Of a stretch of DNA of 9,696 nt, positions 1 to 8,100 are shown in pieces. The stretch covers positions 1-9,696 of the forward strand of contig CALARM010000772.1 in NCBI GenBank assembly GCA_937888925.1. The letters are read 5' to 3'. Under the pieces are notes generated by a model, which was not told the DNA's origin, searched no databases, and was given only the letters and a program-made list of their open reading frames with translations. How positions within the stretch are numbered: position 1 is the stretch's first letter; each line of letters opens with the position of its first letter. The position numbers and the translations under genes were made by a program. Source of the stretch: an uncultured Synergistia bacterium (GTDB lineage Bacteria > Eremiobacterota > SpSt-956 > JAKJGF01).

Positions 1-2
1 TT

Positions 3-1040
3 TCTATTTTAAAAGATATTTACTCAGAGGGGCTTATGGGCTTTTATGAAACAGGACATAAAATGGAACAGGAGCCTATGGCCAACAGTATAATTCTATA
101 TGAAAAACTTTCTGAAATATCACCCGGTTTCGCCATGGCCTTATTATGCCATGCCCAGATAGGACTTTATATTCTCTACAGATGGGGCAATATCTGGCAA
201 AAGCAGGAATTTATGGTTCCAGGTATTTACGGGCAAAAACTTCTATGTTTTGCAAATACTGAACAGGATGCAGGCAGTGATGTTTCTGCCATTAAAATGC
301 AGGCAAAAAGAGTAAAAGGAGGATTTATTCTTTCGGGAGAAAAAATGTATATAACAAACGGAGTCAATGCAAATATAATTATTGTATCTGCAGTGACAGA
401 TCGTGAATCCCTTGAAAAAAAGCACAGGCTCTCTCTCTTTATCCTGGATGAAAGAAATACCGAAATAAAAAGAACTCTTCTAAAAAAATCGATATGGGCG
501 CCGTCAAATCTGGCAAAACTGACTTTTCACGATTGTTTTGTTCCTGAAGAAAATATTATTGGAAACCTGAACAACGGGTTTCAAATAATGATGAAAGCCT
601 TTAATTCTGCACGAATAGCAATGTCGGCACTGAACCTTGGTACCGCTCTCGGAGCTTATAAACTTGCCTTAAGTCATGCCTGTGAAAGAAAGGTTTTCGG
701 CTCCCCTGTATTCGAACATCAGGCAAAATCCTTTGAATTTGCCGAACATCTTACGAAACTGGAAGCAGCCAGATTATTGATAAAAAAAGCAGCATGGATG
801 AGAGATACGGGACAGAAATATATACTCAATTCTTCCATAGCCAAATACTTTACAATTGAAACTGCAAAATCCATAACAGGATGGTCTGCAGAAATACTCG
901 GTGCCAGATCGGTTCTTCTGGATCACCCTGTAAATAAATATACTGTAGATACGATGGGTTCTGTTCTCGGCCTCGGTACAGGGGATATTCAGAAATTAAT
1001 CATAGCAAGATTTATGCATATGTGGGATAACTGGGAGTAA
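3..1040 (+). CDS. Acyl-CoA dehydrogenase-family flavoprotein, 5' partial
   Basis: This is the C-terminal majority of an acyl-CoA dehydrogenase-fold protein. The frame is open to the left edge, so the ATG at 36 is probably internal and the true start lies outside the window. Numbering from that ATG, TEQDAGSD (75-82) matches the first family signature and GEKMYITNG (101-109) follows it in the usual place. ERKVFG (217-222) holds the FAD-contacting arginine. The segment EILGARSVLLDHPVNKYTVD (286-305) is a degenerate second signature. GTGDIQKLIIAR (314-325) closes the domain. Known members oxidise acyl-CoA at C2-C3 and pass electrons to ETF. Here the usual glutamate before GT is Leu312, and the alternative glutamate of isovaleryl-CoA dehydrogenase, just before the arginine of the G helix, is Ala192. 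Dehydrogenase activity is therefore doubtful. Fold assignment is firm; substrate is unknown. It is separated from the cell-wall genes by a repeat-bearing gap and is probably unrelated to them. Confidence 0.88.
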   Translation, partial: SILKDIYSEGLMGFYETGHKMEQEPMANSIILYEKLSEISPGFAMALLCHAQIGLYILYRWGNIWQKQEFMVPGIYGQKLLCFANTEQDAGSDVSAIKMQAKRVKGGFILSGEKMYITNGVNANIIIVSAVTDRESLEKKHRLSLFILDERNTEIKRTLLKKSIWAPSNLAKLTFHDCFVPEENIIGNLNNGFQIMMKAFNSARIAMSALNLGTALGAYKLALSHACERKVFGSPVFEHQAKSFEFAEHLTKLEAARLLIKKAAWMRDTGQKYILNSSIAKYFTIETAKSITGWSAEILGARSVLLDHPVNKYTVDTMGSVLGLGTGDIQKLIIARFMHMWDNWE

Positions 1041-1044
1041 ATTA

Positions 1045-1143
1045 CAGTGAGCAGTGATCAGTTATCAGACTATGACAGATAGTACGTTATTATATGGTAA
1101 TATAAGTTCTCACTGGTCACTGGTCACTGGTTACTGCTCACTG
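1045..1143. repeat. Facing heptamer repeats forming a long imperfect hairpin
   Basis: The left arm (1045-1068) contains GTGAGCA, GTGATCA and GTTATCA. The right part (1109-1143) carries the same type of unit on the opposite strand; its reverse complement reads GTGAGCA, GTAACCA, GTGACCA, GTGACCA. The outer 24 bases (1045-1068 and 1120-1143) pair with 20 Watson-Crick pairs, three G-U wobbles and one mismatch if transcribed, leaving a 51-nt AT-rich loop. The structure ends three bases before the Shine-Dalgarno of the fhaA-like gene. There is no T-run after it, so it is not a classical terminator. Whether it acts as RNA or is only a product of repeat growth cannot be told from sequence. Confidence 0.75.
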
Positions 1144-1163
1144 AAAAGGGGTGAATATGAATC

Positions 1164-1877
1164 ATGGGCATTACAGATAAACTGGAAAAAATGATGGAAA
1201 ATATAATGGATAAAATCGGAGGAGTCTTTTCAGGAGGGAAAATACATCCTGTTGAAATAGCCAGGAAAGCTGTACAGGAACTGAAGAGAAACCAGAAGGT
1301 AAGTGTCTCTCAGACCTATGTTCCGAATATATATGAGATAATCCTTAACCCTGACGATCAGAAAGAACTTCTCATATATGAAGAGGCAATAATACCGGAA
1401 ATAAAAGAGTATATTATGGATTATATACAAAAAGAAGATCTATCTATTATGGGAGAACTTGTTATAGATTTGCAATCAGATGAAACTATGGAGCAGGGAA
1501 AATTCGAGGTAAAAAGTCAGGTAAAGAAAGGAAAATTACCGGAACCGGAACTGGAAAAAACTGCCGTAAGAAAAATGCCTGTTCTTTCATCACTATGGGT
1601 AGAGGTAAAGGAAGGGCCCGAAAAAGGTAAAACTTTTCCTCTTACAGAAGGTACAAATATAATAGGACGAAAAGATGAACATCAAATAAAAATTTCCGGC
1701 TCAGATATTTCAAGAACCCATGGCGCCATACACATAGAAGGATCAACTTTAGTGATTGAAGACCTGGGAAGCACAAACGGAACTTATGTAAACGGAAAAA
1801 TTATAAAAGAAAAAACCTCCCTGAAAAAGGGGGATTTTATATCCCTGGGGGATACAGTAATGGAAATTAAATCGTAA
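1164..1877 (+). CDS. fhaA: FhaA-like protein: DUF3662 domain plus FHA domain
   Basis: A 237-residue soluble protein. Residues 1-118 resemble the FhaA N-terminal domain (DUF3662), with the typical opening of an amphipathic helix, a Gly-rich turn and then HPVEIARKAVQEL (28-40). A charged linker with Lys-Pro-Glu residues follows (about 119-140). A complete FHA domain occupies about 143-237: GR (168-169), S-x-x-H (183-186) and DLGSTNGTYVNG (200-211), the residues that bind phosphothreonine peptides. In Mycobacterium, FhaA binds phosphorylated MviN and takes part in cell-wall control; that role is inferred here from domains and gene order. The ATG at 1164 is preceded by AAGGGGTGA (1146-1154). The earlier ATG at 1157 stops after seven codons. 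The stop codon lies inside the first unit of the following repeat array. The gene appears to head a cell-wall operon with no Ser/Thr kinase visible in this window. Confidence 0.86.
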   Translation: MGITDKLEKMMENIMDKIGGVFSGGKIHPVEIARKAVQELKRNQKVSVSQTYVPNIYEIILNPDDQKELLIYEEAIIPEIKEYIMDYIQKEDLSIMGELVIDLQSDETMEQGKFEVKSQVKKGKLPEPELEKTAVRKMPVLSSLWVEVKEGPEKGKTFPLTEGTNIIGRKDEHQIKISGSDISRTHGAIHIEGSTLVIEDLGSTNGTYVNGKIIKEKTSLKKGDFISLGDTVMEIKS

Positions 1878-1900
1878 TACGTAATGCGTGATGCGTAATG
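1873..1900. repeat. Heptamer array, unit CGTAATG, four copies
   Basis: Four contiguous 7-nt units: CGTAATA, CGTAATG, CGTGATG, CGTAATG, followed by a partial CGTA. The fhaA stop codon TAA (1875-1877) lies inside the first unit. The last unit contains an ATG (1898) that is in frame with fhaB but has no ribosome binding site of its own. In the shared grammar of this window the units read GTRA plus TRC, mostly TGC. Confidence 0.85.
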
Positions 1901-1921
1901 CGTATCAGAACAGGACTGAAT

Positions 1922-2344
1922 ATGAATCTATTTTTGCTTGAGCTTTTAAGATATGTATTTCTTATTTTAATATATATATTTCTTTACAGGGTAACTGTAA
2001 CAATAATGAAGGATATCTCCTCGGCAGAATATAATAAATCTGCAGGATGGCTCACTGTTATAAAAAGTAACTACAAATGTCTTTCTGAAGGAGAAAAAAT
2101 ACATGTTACCACTCCTTTTCAGATAGGGAAAAAAAACAACAATGATCTCATTATAAACAATGAATATATATCACATAACCATGTAATTATTTATTCCCGC
2201 AATAAAGAGTTATGGATAGAAGATCTTGGAAGTACAAACGGAACATCATTAAATGAAAATCCTCTTAAAACACCGATGGTTTTAAAAAATAATGACAGAA
2301 TAGATATAGGCGGTTCAGTAGTTTTTGAATTTTTGAATGGATAA
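1922..2344 (+). CDS. fhaB: FhaB-like membrane-anchored FHA-domain protein
   Basis: A 140-residue protein with one N-terminal membrane segment (about residues 3-24, rich in Leu, Ile, Phe and Tyr), a short linker, and an FHA domain (about 43-140). This is the architecture of FhaB (FipA) in actinobacterial cell-wall operons, where it reads phosphothreonine signals at the division or elongation site. Visible FHA motifs are IGK (68-70), S-x-x-H as SHNH (84-87) and DLGSTNGT (101-108). The arginine of the usual GR motif is lysine, and the residue after the binding serine is histidine, so phosphothreonine affinity may be altered. I chose the ATG at 1922 over the in-frame ATG at 1898 because the latter lies in the repeat array, while 1922 has AGGA six bases upstream. 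It lies 44 nt after fhaA and 37 nt before rodA on the same strand, which fits co-transcription. Confidence 0.82.
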   Translation: MNLFLLELLRYVFLILIYIFLYRVTVTIMKDISSAEYNKSAGWLTVIKSNYKCLSEGEKIHVTTPFQIGKKNNNDLIINNEYISHNHVIIYSRNKELWIEDLGSTNGTSLNENPLKTPMVLKNNDRIDIGGSVVFEFLNG

Positions 2345-2381
2345 TTTATCTGGAGCAGTATCAGGGGCCTCATAAACAAAA

Positions 2382-3653
2382 ATGTTTAAATATTTGAAAA
2401 TAAGACAGACAGAAAAATTTCTGATATTTCTGGCAATCATAACGATTGCCTTCGGATTTTATCTTTTATTTAAAGCCATTCCTCCAAAATCGGAAATTTT
2501 CATATGGTATCCTTTAACTGTAGCTCTCATGTTCTTTATTACTCATATTATCCTCTGTTTTTTACGACCGGATGTAGATGAAATAATTCTGCCCCTTGTT
2601 ACCTTCATGTCAGGTCTGGGATTACTGGTCATATACCGTATTGAACCGTCTCTTGCATTAAAACAGCTAATCTGGATGACAGTAAGTATTATCTCTATGT
2701 GGGTAACAATTATAATTATAAGAAAATATAATTTCCTTGAAAAATATACCTATCTGTGGGCATTAACCGGTATATTTCTTCTCATTATAACAATCATCGT
2801 TGGAACAGAAGTAAACGGAGCAAAACTCTGGATTAAATTCGGCTCAATTAATTTTCAGCCTGTAGAGATTGTAAAATTTATGCTTGTTCTCTTCCTTGCA
2901 AATTATTTGAGTGCCCATCAAAAATTACTTGTAGCAAGAAGTAATATACCCGGCTGGTGGAGAATAAACATACGTTATTTCATTCCTCTCATAATAATCT
3001 GGACTCTGTCCCTTCTCATACTCATATTTCAGAGGGATCTCGGCATGGCTCTTCTGTTATTCGGCATATTTATAACTATGTTCTATACGGCTACAGGAAG
3101 AGGTGATTACTGTCTTGCCGGGATTATTATGTTTTTTTTAGGAGCATATGGATGTTACTGTAAATTTACTCATTTTCAAATAAGAGTATCTTCATGGCTA
3201 AATCCCTGGATTGACATGGAAAACAGAGGTTACCAGATAACACAGGGGCTTATGGCAGTGAGCTCAGGAGGTATGTGGGGTAAAGGTCTCGGTCTCGGAG
3301 AGCCGACATGGATTCCTGCAGTAGAAACAGATTTTATATTTTCAGCCATAGGAGAAGAACTTGGTCTACTCGGAAGTACGGCAGTATTGATATGTTATAT
3401 GCTCCTTATCGGCAGGGCCATCACGATGGCAATGAAGTCAAAAAATATGTTCCGTAAAATTCTTATAACAGGTATAACCGCTGTTTTTACAGTACAAACC
3501 TGGGTCATAGTGGGAGGAGTAATTAAACTCATCCCTATGACAGGCATAACCCTTCCTTTTATAAGTTACGGAGGAAGTTCGTTACTGTCAAATTTTATTG
3601 CTCTCGGTATATTACTCGGTCTGAGAGAAACGTCAAAATATGATTATACATAA
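2382..3653 (+). CDS. rodA: SEDS-family glycan polymerase (RodA/FtsW)
   Basis: A 423-residue polytopic membrane protein of normal SEDS length, with about ten hydrophobic segments. SEDS proteins polymerise lipid II into glycan strands with a partner class B PBP. Visible hallmarks are W-I-K-F-G followed by QPVEIVK (159-165), QRDLGMALL (217-225), NPWIDMENRGYQ (274-285), the SSGGMWGKGLGLG loop (294-306), ETDFIFSAIGEELGLLG (315-331) and the C-terminal signature IPMTGITLPFISYGGSS (384-400). Asp278 in the large outside loop is the likely counterpart of the essential aspartate of RodA. The symbol rodA rather than ftsW rests on the adjacent pbpA-like gene and the fhaA-fhaB context; sequence alone leaves FtsW or SpoVE possible. 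The ribosome binding site is weak: AGGGG at 2363-2367 lies 14 nt before the ATG. Confidence 0.92.
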   Translation: MFKYLKIRQTEKFLIFLAIITIAFGFYLLFKAIPPKSEIFIWYPLTVALMFFITHIILCFLRPDVDEIILPLVTFMSGLGLLVIYRIEPSLALKQLIWMTVSIISMWVTIIIIRKYNFLEKYTYLWALTGIFLLIITIIVGTEVNGAKLWIKFGSINFQPVEIVKFMLVLFLANYLSAHQKLLVARSNIPGWWRINIRYFIPLIIIWTLSLLILIFQRDLGMALLLFGIFITMFYTATGRGDYCLAGIIMFFLGAYGCYCKFTHFQIRVSSWLNPWIDMENRGYQITQGLMAVSSGGMWGKGLGLGEPTWIPAVETDFIFSAIGEELGLLGSTAVLICYMLLIGRAITMAMKSKNMFRKILITGITAVFTVQTWVIVGGVIKLIPMTGITLPFISYGGSSLLSNFIALGILLGLRETSKYDYT

Positions 3654-3667
3654 TTTATATGAGAAGA

Positions 3668-3702
3668 GTGAAGAGTGAAGGGTGAAGGGTGAAGGGTGAA
3701 GT
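3668..3702. repeat. Heptamer array, unit GTGAAGG, five copies
   Basis: Five contiguous 7-nt units: GTGAAGA, three of GTGAAGG, then GTGAAGT, preceded by a degenerate GAGAAGA (3661-3667). It begins 15 nt after the rodA stop codon, in the 128-nt rodA-pbpA gap. Unlike the other arrays it has no G/A change at its third position. The purine-rich units resemble Shine-Dalgarno sequences, but no reading frame starts there. Confidence 0.88.
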
Positions 3703-3743
3703 TAGGAACTATGCTCATGATTATAGTGAATAAGGTGAACCTC

Positions 3744-3771
3744 GCGTCACGCGTTACGCGTCAAGCGTCAC
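3744..3771. repeat. Heptamer array, unit GCGTCAC, four copies
   Basis: Four contiguous units: GCGTCAC, GCGTTAC, GCGTCAA, GCGTCAC. The reverse complement reads GTGACGC, TTGACGC, GTAACGC, GTGACGC, so it follows the same GTRA rule in the opposite orientation to the neighbouring array at 3668-3702. It is GC-rich in an otherwise AT-rich gap. It ends ten bases before the pbpA start and lies between that start and the only Shine-Dalgarno-like sequence nearby, AAGGTGA at 3732-3738. Confidence 0.88.
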
Positions 3772-3781
3772 ATAAACGATT

Positions 3782-5161
3782 ATGAATGTTAACAAAAACC
3801 TGATAATATTATCCAGAATTTTTATAATTCTCTTTCTATCGCTCATTATAATGAATTCTTACTGGGCTATATGGAGAGAAAAAGATCTCACGTCTATGAC
3901 ACAGAATCCCAGAAACAGAGAAAATTTAAATTTAAGAGGAAAGATTCTGTCAGGAGACGGCACAGTAATGGCAAAAAGTGAGAAGAAAAAAAGAGTTTAT
4001 CCAGATGGAGAACTTACATCTCATATTACGGGCTATCTTGACCCGATGCTGGGGAAAACAGGGATTGAAGACTCATGTGACGATATATTGCGAAGCCATG
4101 CCTTCCCCTTTTCTATAGAAGGTTTTAAAGAAAGATGGAATGAAGGACATCCGAAAGGATATAACATATATCTTACCATAGATAGTAATCTCACCAGAGT
4201 AGCTTATGATTCACTCGGCAGTAACAGAGGTGCCGTAGTGGCAATAAAACCACAGACAGGCGAAATACTTGTTATGGTCTCAAAGCCCGGCTTTGATAAT
4301 AATAATCTGGAGAAAAACTGGAAGGTTTATCAAAAAGATTCCACCTATCCCCTTCTGGACAGAACAGTCCAGGGAAGTTATGCTCCCGGGTCAATCTTTA
4401 AAGTTCTCGTACTCTGTGCAGCACTTCAGGAAGGAGTGGTAAAAGAAAGTGATACATTTGAGTGTCCCGGCTATACAGACATAGACGGACATAGATTTTA
4501 CTGCAGTCACACCCACGGACACCAGACTCTGAGCCAGGCTCTTGCCAATTCGTGTAATGTAGCTTTTTCCTCTATAGGATTAAAACTGGGAAAAGAAAAT
4601 CTGCTTAAATATTTTGACGATTTTTTTGGCCATGATTACAATATAAAACTTCCTGTATTGCATTCCACACTCACTGAAAAAAATCTCTTCAGTAACACTC
4701 TTATTGCACAGACATCTTTCGGACAGGGTGAACTCGCCATTACCCCCTTTGAAGCATGTCTTATCGCTTCCGCTGTTGCCAATAAGGGAAAAATCATGTA
4801 TCCTGTAATTATAAAAGAAATAAGAGATTCAAAAAACAGATTAATAGAAAAAAAATCAGGTTATGTCATGGCAGATTGCATATCTTCAGATACTTCAGGC
4901 ATTGTGACATCAATGATGGAAGCTGTTGTAAATGAGGGAACAGGATACAGAGCATTTATAGAAGGTATGAGAGTGGCAGGTAAAACAGGCACTGCAGAAC
5001 ATCCGGGAGGAGCCAATAATGCATGGTTTATAGGCTTTGCACCGGCAGACAATCCGGAGATTGCAGTGGCTGTTATTGTAGAAGAAGGAGGCACAGGAGG
5101 AGAAACTGCTGCACCTGTTGCAGGAGATGTAATGAAATTTTATCTGAAAGATGAGAATTGA
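3782..5161 (+). CDS. pbpA: Class B penicillin-binding protein, PbpA-like transpeptidase
   Basis: A 459-residue, single-pass, outward-facing D,D-transpeptidase that cross-links peptidoglycan stems. The membrane anchor spans about residues 8-29. A short pedestal follows, starting near [16 protein letters not shown] (51-66), the usual R-G-x-I motif. The transpeptidase domain (about 128-455) has all three catalytic motifs: SIFK with nucleophile Ser204 and Lys207, SCN (257-259), and [10 protein letters not shown] (401-410). Size and pedestal resemble mycobacterial PbpA more than the larger PBP2 or FtsI. It is the expected partner of the adjacent SEDS protein. An in-frame TAA at 3773-3775 rules out an upstream extension, so the ATG at 3782 is the first possible start, yet no good ribosome binding site precedes it at normal distance. 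The 3' end overlaps the start of the histidine kinase gene. Confidence 0.93.
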   Translation: MNVNKNLIILSRIFIILFLSLIIMNSYWAIWREKDLTSMTQNPRNRENLNLRGKILSGDGTVMAKSEKKKRVYPDGELTSHITGYLDPMLGKTGIEDSCDDILRSHAFPFSIEGFKERWNEGHPKGYNIYLTIDSNLTRVAYDSLGSNRGAVVAIKPQTGEILVMVSKPGFDNNNLEKNWKVYQKDSTYPLLDRTVQGSYAPGSIFKVLVLCAALQEGVVKESDTFECPGYTDIDGHRFYCSHTHGHQTLSQALANSCNVAFSSIGLKLGKENLLKYFDDFFGHDYNIKLPVLHSTLTEKNLFSNTLIAQTSFGQGELAITPFEACLIASAVANKGKIMYPVIIKEIRDSKNRLIEKKSGYVMADCISSDTSGIVTSMMEAVVNEGTGYRAFIEGMRVAGKTGTAEHPGGANNAWFIGFAPADNPEIAVAVIVEEGGTGGETAAPVAGDVMKFYLKDEN

Positions 5162-8100
5162 GATGTTAAAAAAATTTCGTAATCTTCCGTTATCTTCCAA
5201 ACTTATTCTTACATATTCCACTGTATTTCTTACCACACTTATTCTGGCGAGTTTTTTTATATATTCCATGATCGAAAAATCACTGGAAGAAAATATAGAA
5301 AATGAGTTAAGAAATACAACAGGTATGATCATGAATATGGTAAAAACTGCCGCAACTGTTTCAATAAAAACTCACCTTCGCTCAGTAGCTGAATGTAACA
5401 AAGTAAGTGTAGAGCACTTTTATAATCAATATAAGGTGGGATTAATTTCGGAAGATGAAGCAAAAAAACAGGCCAGAACAATCCTTCTTGCTCAGACTAT
5501 CGGTGAAACAGGGTACATATATTGTATAAACAGTAAAGGAATACTTGTAATACACCCCAAAAAACCCCTTGTAGGTGTTAATATATCAAATTATGATTTC
5601 GCCAGAAAACAGATGGAAAAAAAAGAAGGTTATATTGAATATGACTGGAGCAACCCCGGAGAGAAAAAAGCAAGACCAAAAGCACTTTATATGACTTATT
5701 TTAAACCATGGGACTGGATTATCTCTGTATCCTCTTATAGAGAAGAGTTCAGTAACCTCATAAATGTAGAACTTTTCGAGGAAAATATTAAATCCATTCG
5801 TCTGGGAAAAACAGGTTATGCTTATGTAATAGATAGCAGTGGAAATTTAATTATTCATCCCAAACTACAGGGCACCAATATATTTAATCAGGAAGATACA
5901 CAGGGACATAAATTCATTCAGGAACTCTGCAATAAAAAAAATGGACACATTATTTACCCCTGGAAAAATCCCGGCGAAGAAACACCAAGAGAAAAACTGG
6001 TAGTGTTTGATTATATTCCTGAATTGGACTGGATAGTAGCTTCTTCAAGTTATTTCGAAGAATTTTACTCTCCTCTCATATACGTACGAAACGTCATTAT
6101 AGTAACAGTTTTATTAACACTTCTTGTAATGTTTATTTTAACTATGAAGATAAGCTCTTCTATAGTGTTGCCTCTCCAGCTTCTTATGAAAAAATTTAAA
6201 ATTGCCGCAAAGGGAAATATGAACGTTCGCATGGAGAAAAATTCGAATGATGAAATAGGACAGTTATCCGATTATTTTAATAATTTTATGGAGAAACTGG
6301 AGGTAGCAAACAGGTTAAAAGTGGAAAAAGAGGCGGCGGAAGCTGCCAACAGAGCAAAGAGTGAATTTCTTGCCAATATGAGCCATGAAATAAGGACACC
6401 TATGAATGGAGTAATAGGTATGACCACTATTCTTATGGATACTGAACTTACGCCGGAACAGAGAGAATATGTGGATACAATCAGTAAATGTGCGGATAAT
6501 CTTTTGGGAGTGATTAATGACATACTGGATTTTTCAAAGATTGAGGCAGGGAAACTGGAATTGGAAATAGTTGATTTTGATCTGAGAGAAACTATTGAAG
6601 ATATGATGGACATACTGGCCATAAAAGCTCATGATAAAGAGCTTGAACTGAGTTACCATATCAGTTATAAATTGCATTCTCTTTTTCGTGGTGATCCAGG
6701 CAGACTCCGCCAGATTTTAATTAATCTCATAAATAATGCAATTAAATTTACTAAAAAAGGAGAAGTAAACCTCAGAGTTACTCTGAAAGAAGACACAGAA
6801 AAATATTCTGTAATTTACTTTGAAGTTACCGATACAGGTATTGGAATTCCTGAAACCCGTATGGAAAAACTCTTTAAAACCTTTTCACAGGTAGATACTT
6901 CGACAACAAGAGAATATGGAGGAACAGGACTGGGTCTGGTTATATCAAAACAGCTTACAGAAATGATGGGCGGTGAAATCGGAGTAAGGAGTAACGAAGG
7001 GAAGGGAAGCATTTTCTGGTTTACTGCCAGATTTGAAAAACAGCATGAAACTGAAAAAGCAATATATATACTTCCTGAAGATATAAAGGACAAACGCCTA
7101 TTAATAGTAGATGATAATAAAATAAACAGAACCGTATTGAAAGAATATATAAAATCCTGGGGAGGAACGTCAGAAGAAGCTTCAGGAGGTGCGGAAGCCC
7201 TCGGAAAATTATATCAGGCTTCTGCAGAAAAAAAGCCTTTTGAAATTGCCATCCTGGATATGGCAATGCCTGAAATGGACGGAGAAACCCTTGGTAAACA
7301 GATTAAACAGGCTCCCTGTCTGGGTAATATTATTCTGATTATGCTCACCTCTGTAGGAAAATACGGAGATAAAGAACATATAAAAAAAATAGGGTTTGAT
7401 TCCTATCTGTCTAAACCAGTCAAACGAGCACAACTCTATAATTGCCTTTTATCAACAGTGGGACAGAAAACAGGAGAGAAAAGCGTAAAAAAAGACATTG
7501 AACAGAATATAGCTATTAAAGATAGTAAACTTAAAGCAAGGATCCTTGTGGTAGAAGATAATCAAATAAATCAGAAAGTGGCTCTTCATTTTCTAAATAA
7601 ATTCGGTCTCAGAGGAGATGCAACAGCAAACGGCCAGGAGGCTTTAACAGCCCTCAGGACTATCCCTTATGATCTTGTATTAATGGATGTTCAAATGCCT
7701 GTTATGGATGGTTTGAAGGCTACCAGAATAATAAGAGATCCAGAGTCTGATGTCAAAAACCATCGTATCCCCATTATAGGTATGACTGCCCATGCTATGA
7801 AAGGGGACAGAGAAAAATGTCTTGAAGCAGGTATGAATGGTTATGTACCCAAACCTGTAGATCCGGAACAACTGCTTATTGCAATAAAAAACCATCTTCC
7901 ATTAGAAGTAATAGAAACAACAGAGGAAGTAATATCTGAAAAATCCATAACAGAAAATAAAGAAATACTTGATATGAATAAATTTTTGTCACGGATTGGC
8001 GATGAAGAACTGTGTAAAGAACTTATAAATGATGCTTTAGAGTCTGTTCCGCAGCAAATAGAAGAATTAAAAAATCTATTAAAAGAAAATAATATTGAAC

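Noticed and set aside
1072..1106. Sigma70-type promoter for fhaA (ATGACA ... TATAAG)
   Set aside because: Spacing is 23 nt, too long; other -10 options in the AT-rich loop fit no better.
1898..1921. Longer fhaB start at the ATG at 1898
   Set aside because: The extra eight codons are repeat-array sequence with no ribosome site; ATG 1922 has AGGA at good spacing and starts directly at the membrane segment.
3722..3727. -10 box TATAGT before pbpA
   Set aside because: No -35 at 16-18 nt and no correct extended TGn; chance match in an AT-rich gap.
1045..3771. CRISPR array from the repeats
   Set aside because: Units are 7 nt and contiguous, with no spacers of 25-45 nt and no cas genes.
4910..5332. 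Minus-strand 140-residue reading frame across the pbpA/kinase junction
   Set aside because: It is antisense to two well-supported genes, has low-complexity Cys/Ser/Phe content and no recognisable domain.
7021..7433. Minus-strand reading frames inside the kinase
   Set aside because: They lie opposite intact receiver-domain coding sequence and show no motif or ribosome site.
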